Assembly (NCBI GenBank): GCA_029747015.1
Contig: JAKOGI010000003.1
Location: forward strand, 902,501-966,500
Length of the DNA stretch: 64,000 nucleotides
Source: Carnegiea gigantea
Taxonomy: Eukaryota; Streptophyta; Magnoliopsida; Caryophyllales; Cactaceae
Reading direction: 5' to 3'
Part shown: positions 1-10,733 of the stretch, one piece after another
Position numbering within the stretch: position 1 is the stretch's first letter
Layout: each line of letters begins with the position of its first letter
The notes under the pieces: model-generated
Databases searched by the model: none
Told to the model about the DNA's origin: nothing
Seen by the model: the letters and a program-made list of their open reading frames with translations, nothing else
Position numbers and translations under genes: made by a program

Positions 1-215
1 ACATCTACCATTACGAATTTTGGTTTTGGCAGCGCAAATGCTCTCATTTCCAGTGGGTAGATCATCCACTGACACGGGCGGAGAAGGTCAGCATACTGAA
101 CCTAGAGAGGGAGAACCGAAAGCTTATGGCAGCCTTCCTTTCCAAGCAAGCAATGCTACGGGCGGCCCAATCACAACAACAACGACAATGCACCGCTGAA
201 GCTGTCGTCCGATGA
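1..215 (+). CDS. C-terminal end of a GRF-type zinc-finger protein (partial)
   Basis: A reading frame opens at the window edge (first full codon at 3) and runs about 70 codons to a TGA at 213-215. It reads Y-H-Y-E-F-W-F-W, then a Cys, then F-Q-W-V-D. This resembles the last part of GRF zinc fingers, where a final Cys is followed by an aromatic-x-W-x-D signature. A helical, Leu/Gln-rich tail follows, with LNLERENRKL at about residues 37-46, as is usual for small plant GRF proteins that end in a short coiled coil. The start and the first zinc ligands lie outside the window. In plants such proteins occur both as cellular genes and as transposon passengers; the C48-type gene beside it favours the second. 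The family call is by motif only. Confidence 0.5.
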   Translation, partial: IYHYEFWFWQRKCSHFQWVDHPLTRAEKVSILNLERENRKLMAAFLSKQAMLRAAQSQQQRQCTAEAVVR

Positions 216-1355
216 CTGATGCATGCTTTGCTGACAAAGACCATGCTTGCTGTGTATGTGATGGTCATGGGGAGCTTGTGCGCCTAGCTTGCAATTAGGC
301 GTTCAACCAGCGGGCGTCCAACTTTTTGCTGTGCTAGATGACATGTCCGTGAAGCAGGTGACACCTGGGAGGAGGCAATGCCATACGGAGCACATGTACA
401 TATAGGCAGTTATCGTGCCACGCTAAGTAGCACGATAACTCCCATTATGTATGAAGATCGCGTGCAGGTAGGGTGACTCACTTTTGTCATTTTAGGTTAG
501 GTATGGTCTTTCTTGGGTCCGGAGAAAATCTAATATGTGGTGTGTTTTGGGCATGGAAGAAGCCATAAACTTTTGTACACGGGGAGGGTTGACTGTGGAT
601 GGACGTTAGTGATAGGGCTCGTCCTGTATATGCCAATGTGTAACTATTTATGTATGGAATTAGACATCTTCGTTTATGGTCATTAAAGCACATTTAAGCT
701 GACGCGTACCACCCACTTTGCACATCCATTTCCATATAAACAGATCGAGTTACACATGTCACCCTTCCACAAATGGCCACACTATCCTGGGTTAGCGGTA
801 GTGTTAGATCAGGTTCACAGGTGTTGACAGCAGAAATTACTGTATACGGGACGCAACAATGACAGTCCTCTGCATGACATGCTCTTATAATGTAGGTCCC
901 CATCCATGACTTACTGACTGCTATCCAAAGAAATAACACCTCATTATGTACAAGGTGAGACATATGAAAATGACAGTACCACAAAGCTCACAACTCCGTC
1001 ACAGATGTGAGGGTCACCGTTTTGCGGGATAACCCCCACATGAAGTCATATTGCGCAGGGTGCTGCAGTCACCCAATTCGGGTTAACTGCACGGACGTCG
1101 ACAACAAAAAACATAAGCCACATGAACAGGTCAGAGGGCTGCTCGACGTCCCACCTGACGTGACGGTCCGGACAAAACCCCACTACGCTCCCCCAAATTT
1201 GAATAGCGAAGTGGGTGAAACGGCTGCGCTTAAGTCTCACCAGAGAAGACCATTCTGACTCACATACATAAACGTGGTGACAACAACCTAACTACTAAAT
1301 GCTGTATGTACATAACGGGGAATCAATACTTTCACCGCCCTCACCAAACCAGCGT
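216..1355. other. Spacer between the GRF tail and the C48-type gene
   Basis: No reading frame with a recognisable domain is seen on either strand. The stretch probably holds the 3' UTR of the + strand GRF frame and, at its right end, the 3' UTR of the minus-strand protease gene. No inverted terminal repeat was recognised. Confidence 0.4.
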
Positions 1356-4228
1356 CTACGTACCCTCCAAGAAGGCTTCCGGGAAGTGAGCAACTCTCCC
1401 CTGCAGCAAGCTAAGCAGCAGTTTGTCCCTAGCGTTGCGCACATAAGGCTGACCGAAGTATAGGCCGTCGGCCCTGATGGACAACAGGTCCATGAACATT
1501 AGCATGTACACACCGCAGTCATGACCGCTGCAGTAATCGCAAACAAACCAACACACACTGCGTCGTAAGTTCCAGAGCAGGCAATAACATGGAAACGGAC
1601 GTACCCAAATTGACAACGTCCACGTTCACTTACTTGTCCTGCTGCGGGCACTCTGCATTTTCCATCTCCCAACTGAGTACGTCGCAGAAATCTGGAAGCT
1701 TCATCAAGGCGAGTCCAATGGCGACCTTCTGCAGTGAAAGGAGCGAAGATGTGAATTTGTAAAACATACATGTTTGGGTAATTACATAGGAAGGTCGGGC
1801 ACTGACTGCACTACATAGGAGGCGTTGATGGGGACCGTCCCATTTGGATTGTAAGGAGTCGTACACTAAGAACCGTCTGTTGGTAACATCTGCTAGAAGG
1901 AGAAGCCAATGCTGGGAAACTCTCTCAAACAACGGCATGAATACCTGAAGAGAAGGAGTCGACCAGAAAGCATGTCAGTGACGTGCACTGCAAACACATG
2001 CTTAGCCTCCTGAAATACGTAGTGATGGAATTGACTTACATTGCATAGGTCAGAATCCTTCTGTGCCTTGAACGTTTCCCAGATGTGGCGCACAGCTACG
2101 TCCGCGTTACGGAGATTCCCCTGCCACGAAGTCATATTTTCCACAGTGAACAGTCATTTGGCGGGAATGTACCGTACTGCGTTTCCCCATCAATTTCTTA
2201 TACCTCATCATGGCGGTCCAGGAAGACGGACATGCGATAGTATCTCCTATGTTGGCGCTGACGCGAATGGAGAAGTTTGGAATACTGCTGGACCGCAAAC
2301 GAACCTATGCAGTACCTCCCTGGTCTATCGGCCGCCCCTCGAGTGGGGACGACATTAATTAGCCCCTTCAGGAACTCGGCATTGACATGCTTCTCTGTTG
2401 CCTCAGGCAGATCAAAATTCCTACATGTGTGACTATGACATCAGGTATTCATATACAAAATATTTAGCCACCAAACAATCGCATTTGCAGATACTGAAGC
2501 TTACCACTGATCGCCCTTCAGGCCCTTGCACCTGGCACGAACAGCTGCCAGGAGGTCCACCTCCTCGGGGGATAATGTCCACGTCGGGTACACTTTCACA
2601 CCCTACAAACAAAAAACAAGATGCTCACCATGACATTACCGCATAGTTTTCTACAATTGGTAGACATCAAACTTTATGCTGTAGTAGGCCACCAGCCCTT
2701 GCGTATACGAAAGCCGAGGAAGGGTTACCTAAGCTCACCTCCTCAGAAATAGGAAATATGCCGCCAGTTCCGCGAGTGCGTGGTGCTAGCATGTCGGGAG
2801 AGGGCCCGCTTGTTAATGTGTCCGGGACATCATCCTGCACGGTTACCAAAAACAAAACAATTCATGGCATCTGCAATGATTTTTACAAGTCATAGCAGGG
2901 GACGCGTGGTCTGTGTGTGACAAGAAGTAAGCAGGTAGTAACTGGAAAGCCTACCATAAGCCTAGCATCGCGGACTGCTGGCAGTTCAACCTCCCCAGCT
3001 GGAGGGACTTCAGCAATGGGGACCAGGGAAATAATAGCGTCGTCGTTCCCCACATCCGACTGCACTCTTGACTGGCTGCAGCGGCCAGATGTCGTGTCCC
3101 TGGGAGCTGCCGACTTCACCCCCTTCCTTCCACCTTTTGTCCCGCGCGTTGGATTTGTGTACGGTGATCCCCGCACGCGGGATGGTTTCCGAATACGAGG
3201 CACCTTCTTCAGCCTGGACACTATGTTGGACGACCTTGGGCAGCTCTGATCGTCCGCGGTATGCGATGTGGTTGACTTGCCCAGATTTGGCACGCAGTGG
3301 GCCCCATCTCCAGCAAGGGGGGGCTCGTCAGCCCCACCGTCCCCAACAGCAACTGAATCTGTGGTGGGGGCCACGGAGTACGCGTCCTGGACGGGCTCCT
3401 CTGTCGGAGTCTGTACTGACTGAGCAGCGGAGGCAATGTTGCGGTCATCATCATCCGCAGCAGCTACATGCTCATATTTCTCGGTTGCCTCTTCCACCAC
3501 GGGCAGTGACGCCACATCTGGCTCCCTTGCAACAACGGTGGCATGCTCGCGTTCCCGACCGTTACCTTCTTCGACAACATCGTTGTTGCAGGTCCGTCCA
3601 ACTTCAGTATCCGCGGAGAGGTTGACTGCGACAATGTTGGGAGGAGTACTGGGGTCCTGTGTCGCTGCAGCCCCGAGCGCAGTCGGCTCGCCCGTCCCCT
3701 CCGTCACTGTTGCCCCATTCAATGTTTCCCCACATGAGCCTTCCGCCCCTTCTGCACCATCACCATTCCCAGCACCAAACTCTCGCAGACGTTCCTCCAA
3801 CTGCCTAACCCTATCCTTCATTAATGCCAGCTCTGCAGACATTCTCATATTAGCTTGTTTCTCCAGAGCGTAAGCCTTCCTAACCCGCCTAAGCCGCTCA
3901 TCAAAGCTGAGGACACCCTGCAAGAATAATCCAAATTATGTTGGGCAGACTTTGAGGTACTTGCAAATGACAACGACAGTACCTTCGTTTCATATTGGAC
4001 AATAGAATGCACACCGTTATTCCACATACCTCTCCATCCTCCACATAAAAGCGGTACTCATCTGTCTCCATGTACGCACGGACGACAGTTTCTTGTAGCT
4101 CAGGACCACGTGCCTCTAAGATGGGCTTCACCTACAACCACATACAACAGTACAGAAAGTGTTAATGTCGCCCCCTCCCTTCTTTCCTGTGGTTCTGCAG
4201 ATATATGCACATGAACGTACACTTGTAT

Positions 4229-4285
<57 letters not shown>

Positions 4286-4448
4286 TATGTATATGTATAT
4301 ATACATATATACACACACACACATATATACATATATACACATATGTACAGAAATGTGTGTGTGTATATGTATATATGTGTCTGTGTGTGAGTGTGTGTGT
4401 GTGTGTGCACATATACATATACGTACATACATATACATACACACACAT

Positions 4449-4480
<32 letters not shown>

Positions 4481-6613
4481 GTATATACACATACATATAT
4501 ATATACATACATATAAACATATACATATATATACACACACACACATATACATACATACATATATATATACATACATATATATATATATACACATACACAT
4601 ACATATATATATATATACACATACACACTCGTAACGTACCCTAATACCTCAAGCAACTTCATACAAATCAGTCCCATTATAAACACCTACGGTTCCCAAC
4701 TTTTGATGGCAACAAATTAGGTTAGCAAGAATTTCATGCACACAACATCTTATATTGAGGTACACGATGTTGTCTCTTTTGGAATGGGCCATCACAACTT
4801 CATTGCAGGTGTGACATTCAATTTGAGCAACAGAACACCATGCACAATGCCATTTACAAATACAAAACTGCACTCCGGACCAATTCGAACCACAACAACA
4901 TAGACCAACACTGCCAGCAATTACAAGAGGACACATCATAAACACAATTATTAACGACTGCCTTCACCAGAACCATTGCAAAAACTGATGATGTGTATCC
5001 TATGAATGGAATACTATGAACATGGGACTAATTACGCAATAACGTGTTCACAAAATGACAGGAATGGACAACAAAGTTTCAATCAACGCCACCAATCACC
5101 CGCAATGTCCTGGAGATGCCGAGATCACTTATACAACTTCATGGCAGATCACAACACAAATGAGCAGTCACCCGTTGCTGATAGTGTTCACCACACTCCC
5201 ACACAATACGCTAAAATTATGTGAGTTGCACGCAATACGCAAACAATTGCAAGAATCATCGCTACTACCATCGCTATTCACACTTACCTCGCTTTCTTCC
5301 AGCTCGGCCAGCAACTCAGTCGCATCATACATGCCTCCATGATCCACTTTACGCCAGCTCGCAATTCTGGGGAATCGCTGCCCATCTTGACCGCAGAACC
5401 TCGTCGTGTGCTCGTAGAACCATACCTGCGCCAACAACTTTGTCACTGGGATGTTTATGTCCCCACCCACAATACAACAGACACGATGGTGACTGCGACG
5501 ATGGTCGTAGTCACCCCACCACGCAAGTGCAACGCAAACACATGGTGCCATATTTACTCCTACACAAATGTACATTACCTGAATCAGAAGGCAAAATCCA
5601 TTAATTTGCACCTCCGAGAACAGACCACGAGCAAGCTTCTTCTGCGTGTCCTCAATGGATTCGACAACCACCTCCCAGATTGCCTCCGCCCACGCATACT
5701 GGCCCATACAGTCAACATCATCAACATAGTGCAGGAGACTCCACGCCGCTCCGTACGGCGTGCGAGGGAAGAACACACCACTCACCACAATGAATGCATA
5801 CAACCTAAGCCATATCCCCACTCGGTCCGCCTCCGCATTCTCCTCACACAACTCCATCATTACATTGACATAGTTCTTAAAGAAGCGTCGTTTCTGCCCA
5901 GATTTCTTCGGTACCCTCCTAGCCATCTCCGCCCTTTCCCATTCCGCCATGCGCGCTCTTACCATGTTCCCCACCTCCGTCATCACTTCTTCCCCGTCCA
6001 ACTCAACTTTCTTCCCTATTCCTGGTAGACCAGTGAACATTACCACATCAAATACCGTGAACCGAACCTCCCGACCTCCGACCCGGAAAGCTTTCTTCCG
6101 TCGATCCCATGACTTAATCAGCGCAAGCGTCAAATGCCTTTCCATTGCCATCTCCCCGTACTCCAACACTGGTCGTAGCACTGTCCCCAGCACCGCCTCC
6201 CTCTGATACGGGTTTAACCTCCCATTCAGCGCACTTATGCTGCGTAACGTGCACCTCGACTGCAGAATTACATCATTCACTACCCCGCTCACCCCAGCAC
6301 CATCTTCTCCGTCATCATCCACATCATCCTTCTCTCTCACCTTGCCATTTCTCCCCTTCCTATGCAGAACTTCGTGCTTCCGACGCTCCCCTTCCCTGTC
6401 ACCCTTCCCCTTTCCACCCTTCCCTGTCTGCCTACCGCCACACCCGCCTTCCCGAACCTCTGCCACCTCATCATCACCACTGCCTCTCTCTTCTTCACTC
6501 ATTCGCCTCTTACGCTTTCCCTCTGCTTCTGAATGTTCCCCCCTTCCACATTCTGCCCTGCCACTCCTCCCCTGCGGACTTTCCCGCCGTTCTTTCGCAC
6601 TTCTCAGCTTCAT
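1356..6613 (-). CDS. Transposon-associated DUF1985-like / Ulp1-type (C48) cysteine protease gene, multi-exon
   Basis: Proposed exons in transcription order: 6613-5579 (345 codons), 5425-5288, 4131-4030, 3917-2955, 2834-2739, 2602-2505, one or more unresolved exons within about 2400-2022, 1944-about 1815, 1728-1634 and 1527-1356. Most junctions are clean GT-AG and keep phase. Exon 1 is charged and low-complexity (Lys/Arg/Glu/Gly) for about 150 residues. It then carries a DUF1985-like region ([15 protein letters not shown], later LHYVDDVD). Exon 2 holds the conserved VWFYEHT and PRIASW motifs. Exon 4 has a short coiled coil and an acidic Ser/Thr-rich linker. The last exons give the C48 set in order: His (SQHWLLLL), Asp (VYDSL), Gln (CPQQ) and Cys in DCGVY, the last two joined across a spliced codon. 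DUF1985 plus Ulp1 proteins are typical passengers of plant Mutator-like elements. No transposase lies in the window. The start at 6613 is preferred over an upstream in-frame ATG at 6658. The splice between 2505 and 2400 does not keep frame by eye, so the gene may be slightly broken. Confidence 0.65.
4212..4630. repeat. Compound (TA)n/(CA)n/(ATAC)n microsatellite
   Basis: This is a continuous tract of alternating purine and pyrimidine. It has a pure TA run at about 4231-4282, followed by mixed CA, TG, TATG and TACATA runs. It lies in the intron between proposed exons 4131-4030 and 5425-5288 of the C48-type gene. The long open frames seen here on both strands (Tyr/Ile/His/Thr only) are artefacts of the repeat. 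Confidence 0.95.
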
Positions 6614-7810
6614 TTTAAATATTCTGCAGCACCATATCAAACTGTCACATACACACACATTTTAGCCATATTGTACCCTTCCCCACAATTACATATAATA
6701 CATATACATAGCTTTATCCTAACGGCAACAACCACATCAGAGAGCAACTTCACCAACTACACCTCAATCTTTGTCAGGTTACAACCAGGGATAACCACCT
6801 TCCTTCTTCAGGATATCATCTTCCATACATCACTTCCCCATGTTAGCACCCTTGCGATTCCCTGCTTTCACATAAAGAGTATAGCCAGGCCCCCAATTTC
6901 ACCGTCTCCACACCTTTCCATCCCAGGTACTTACTGACAATTTACCTTTTCATCAACAACTCCAACACTACATTCTAACCAACTACTACATTATCACAGT
7001 TCACTCTATGTGCACACTAACTAGCACTCTTCCTACTGCACACCCTTACACACAAACCCTTACTTCCCACCCCTTCTCACTTCCTTTCAAATTCCTATCC
7101 CAGACGTCCCCCCCCATCTCCCTCAAATTTCATACACCTTTCACACTCCGTACTCACAGTCACTTTCACCCGCCTCCACACTTATTACCATCTCCACCCT
7201 CTTCCTCACTCAACACACACAATCCCCCGCCCACAATCCCCGCCCTTCCCCCGTTCATCCCACTTCGTCAGTAATACATTCCTAACAAATATAATGCAGC
7301 ATGCAATTTAACCCCCCATAATACATATTCATGGAAGCAACGAACTTACCTGGATTTGGGATTTTCAATCGCAGATTCTCCACTTGCTAAGTTCAACCAC
7401 CGCCTTCACAATGCCTCCCCTTCTTCCCACAATCACATCTGAGCCTAGACCTCCCTCGCTACTCTTCTTCTTCCACACAGCTTCCACAGTTGACCTGCAC
7501 CGCCAGCTTCCCCTCCTCCAACTTCTGCAGGTCGCACTCCAAACTCACCCCTTTCCCCTGTCTCTCTCTCCTCCAACGTCTCCCTCCCTGATTCTCTCTC
7601 CGGTTTTCTTTTCGGCACGGTTGGGCACATGAATTCCAACCATCTAACGTTGGGTTATTTTCGGTATTTCCTTACACCAACTGTCCCTTCCACTGCCACG
7701 TGCATTCCTTCCTGTTCTGTCTTTGTCCCCAAACATAGCACCTTGAAGAAAACATAACATCTTTGAGTAATATTAAAAGCGAAGTAACACTCTGTGGTAA
7801 TTTTCCCATA
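6614..7810. other. Pyrimidine-rich upstream region of the C48-type gene
   Basis: On + this stretch is strongly C/T-rich with many CCACC, CCTTC and CACAC runs; on - it is purine-rich. It would hold the promoter and 5' UTR of the minus-strand gene starting at 6613. Open frames of 60-130 codons here are low-complexity Pro/Ser/Thr/Leu and carry no domain. Composition changes abruptly to AT-rich near 7,750, which may mark the edge of the mobile unit. Confidence 0.4.
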
Positions 7811-7814
7811 GTAA

Positions 7815-7935
7815 TTTATCAACAAAAGCTATTTCAAGTGGTTTAACACTTACTTCTCGCAAGATCTTAGGTTCGAGTCTTGTGAATGAAAAAATCTATG
7901 ATGGAAGAGCTCTATCCTTTATTGGACTAATAGTA
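7815..7935 (+). mobile_element. Candidate tRNA-derived SINE fragment
   Basis: A box-A-like stretch (AAGTGGTTTAACACTTACTT) is followed about 30 bp later by a good box B (GGTTCGAGTCTTG at about 7871-7883). This is the internal pol III promoter layout of plant SINEs. No clear 3' A or T tail or target duplication was found, so it may be a fragment. Confidence 0.35.
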
Positions 7936-8155
7936 GCTTGACTTCAATGAAATGGAGGATCCAAGAACCAAAAAAAATATATTAATTTGCATCCCCTTGG
8001 TATCAAAGGTATAAATATCGTTTCTGGTATAGTATCATTTTACCATTGGCATGAGACATTTTGAATGTGTATATTGTTACATTGGATTTGTACTATTCTA
8101 AACTTTTTCAAAAATTTAAATTTAAATTTCAAAAATTTTAAAAAAAATTCAATAG

Positions 8156-8250
8156 TTATCTCAACCAAAAGTTTAAACTAATGGTTGAAAGTACAGGAAT
8201 ATATTTTATACTTCACCATACCCCCTCATATGAATACACTCTTTGGACTT
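8156..8250 (-). mobile_element. TRIM family 1 LTR fragment
   Basis: Read on -, the segment resembles the 72-bp LTR of the TRIM at 19,273-19,561: a GTATAAA-type start, and AGTTTAAACTTTTGGTTGA near the end. It is preceded on - by a GAGGGGGT-like polypurine tract, as in the intact copy. The copy is diverged and truncated. Confidence 0.45.
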
Positions 8251-8844
8251 TAAGCGTAAATATTGCAATTCTACAAATTGAATGCTTCCACTTTCCTTAC
8301 ATGATATTAAAAATGAGGATTGAAGAATTAGGAAAAGATTCATACTCTAGCACCGATATAGGCTGATATTGCTTGGTACACAACAGTTTTGTCCCATATT
8401 GAGTGTTGCAGAACTAAGCAATGGCCTGTGCCATTTTTTCCTGGCACGCTACGGTACATGGTTGGTAACACAGCCCTGTACGCATTTGGGTCCAGTACTA
8501 AATTTAAGGACAGGGAATTGTGTGGTCAAAGAATACTAAAATGATTTAAGATTCATTAGACGGATATTATCGGTCAAAAGAATTGTGCCACTGAAGATTG
8601 AACCCAGTAGTCACGTTGGAAAGACTCACAGTGACTAACCAAGCTGCGTGCTCATGCTTGATGCCAATATGTATTATACTAGCTCTAGCTTGCTTCTTTC
8701 CTTTTTTTCCCCCTGAATAAGTCTTGCTTCTTATAGGAGTGATAGTAGAAATATTTATAGGAATAAGAATGTTTATATTTAGGTATTTTTAAATTCTGTA
8801 AAAGTGAAATCTACGTTAAGAGTAGTTATTAAAGACTCAGAACG

Positions 8845-9960
8845 CTTTAGAGGGGGTGAATAGGATATTGCAAAAACTTAAAATTAAAATTAAATGTAAA
8901 TGCGGAAATTAAATAGAGGTGATACGCAATAATATTTTAATGAGGTGGACGCCAATCAGACTTAGGTCTCTGCCTAGAGTTATCCAACTTTAAGATTCAA
9001 TGCTCTACTTTTTTTATTAAGATGAACTCTCAACAATCTCTCAGAGTTGCCTCACTCTGGAGATCCCAATCACTTAAACCAACCTCTTGGTTCAAGTTTG
9101 GTGGAGTTGACCTCACAAACTCCAAGTTCACTCCTAAATAATTTTTCACACCTCAATCCTTTGATCTCAAAACAAAGCTCAGTACAATAAATCAATGTGT
9201 ATTCTCAATACTTTTGCTTACTTGCTTCGATGCTTGCTCTTGCTTATGTGATCACTATTTATAGCCTTCGAGCCGTGGAATCAGCCACTGACAAAGTCAG
9301 GTTAGGCTGCCTACAATTCACCCCTTGGGGTGCGACCCTTCCCTGGACCCTGCGTAAACGCGGGATGCTTGTGCACCAAGCTGCCCAAGTCGTGAGCTCA
9401 AACTGCCAAGAAGGAAGTTTCTGCCAGAATATCCTGAAATCTGATTTCAGGCCCTTGAAATATAATCTCTATATTTTGATATGATTTTCTTGTGAGCTGA
9501 ATATTCTAAGTTGGATATGCTGCATATGATATCTTTCTTGTACATGATGTTAGTAATCTCTTAAAATGAGCAGCAAAATATTTCGGGTATCACTTTGATA
9601 TTCTCTTGCAATTTAAGTTTGTATCTTATTTAGTAGAATCTTCGCAAGATCAAATCAAATAATATTGATGCAAGGTAATTCAGCTCATAATTGATCTTGT
9701 ATGATATTCAAATTTGAATAGGCTACACCATATTTTCCAATAAAATAAAATCATTAGATATCATATGATGCCCATATATTTTTTTATCCATAAACACATA
9801 TTTGGATAGACAACTTAATCCAATCAAATCCATTAATATTATTCACTTAGATTATACGGATAAATATCCATAGAAACTTAATATTCTATCATATCACTTC
9901 CATTAATATTCAATCAAAGCTTTTCGTCCAAGATTTACATTATTTAAGTGCTAAGCCCAT
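8845..9960 (-). mobile_element. Decayed LTR-retrotransposon LTR (low certainty)
   Basis: It starts on + with a GAGGGGGTGAATAGG motif, which is the reverse complement of the CACCCCCCTC stretch near the 3' end of SIRE/Copia-type LTRs (compare 47,746-47,760). AT-rich, gene-free sequence follows with an Au SINE inserted in it. The right end was not found, so the boundaries are approximate. Confidence 0.3.
9264..9386 (+). mobile_element. Au-type SINE, 5'-truncated
   Basis: It shows the Au SINE core and 3' end: TTCGAGCCGTGG (box B), GTTAGGCTGC, a CACCCCTTGGGGTGCGACCC block, GGACCCTGCG, GCGGGATGCTTGTGCACC and a final GCTGCCC. The 5' third with box A is missing. It lies in decayed LTR-like sequence. 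Confidence 0.8.
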
Positions 9961-10733
9961 GTATTAATTAAACATGTAACCAATTTGATGAATTGGACTA
10001 ATTAGAACTTTATATCTGAAACTGACAAATAATATAACTATTCAATAAATGACCATTTCACATATAATTATTATCTGCATTATTTGTTATCATTAAAATC
10101 ATTATGTGACTTCTAGAGTCAACAGTTATTGTTGTGTATTTAAATCTTACTTATTTGATTGAGGGTTTTTTTTCAACATTTTCCTATCTTTATTTTTTAA
10201 TGGTTGTGGGAGGATCAAGAGCGACAAATGTATCCATTAGAAAGATAGCGAATGCTAAACACTTGGGATTTAATGCTCATCCACCATGGATAGTGACCAT
10301 TTTTTAGTAGGGGTTGGGCTGTTTTGGGCCATTAGTAATATTGCGCTGTTCGAGAGCTAGTCTGGTTCTGACTATCAAGCTTATTTTTTTTTTTTTAAAA
10401 AAAAATCTAAGGGAAAATGAAGATAAATTAGATGCATCATGCATTATGAATAATGCTTATTTTCATTCAATTAAAATTCCGCATTGAAACGTTACAAAAC
10501 CACCCTCCACTAATTTCACAGTGGAGGACTTCTGACACCACGAAACCCCCAAAAAAACCCAACAAACTCTCACGTCTGCTGACTTCAATTCTTTCAAAGA
10601 AGAGCATCACAAAACAACATAAATTATTCGGGAGGCCAAAAAAGATTAAAGGAAATTAAAAGAGAAATGTTACAGAAAATCAATGAAGAATTTGAGGGAA
10701 AAAGAGTACTCAAGCAGATGAGAAAGATGATGA
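9387..10733. other. AT-rich gene-free spacer downstream of the laccase
   Basis: No coding frame with a domain is seen on either strand. The right end holds the laccase 3' UTR on -. A T13/A9 tract lies at about 10,385-10,408. Nothing else was recognised. Confidence 0.5.

Noticed and set aside
2917..3873. Plus-strand frames of 110-185 codons opposite the protease gene's middle exon
   Set aside because: They are antisense shadows of the 3917-2955 exon and have no domain.
4100..4690. Several 95-174-codon open frames on both strands
   Set aside because: They consist almost only of Tyr, Ile, His, Thr, Cys and Val from the TA/CA microsatellite and overlap each other in several frames.
6145..7630. 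Plus-strand Pro/Ser/Thr/Leu-rich frames up to 157 codons
   Set aside because: They arise from pyrimidine-rich DNA opposite exon 1 and its upstream region, and no domain or codon pattern supports them.
8570..8660. Possible tRNA-like box A and box B on -
   Set aside because: TTGGTTAGTCAC and GGGTTCAATCTTC are present, but spacing and ends are poor and no cloverleaf can be drawn.
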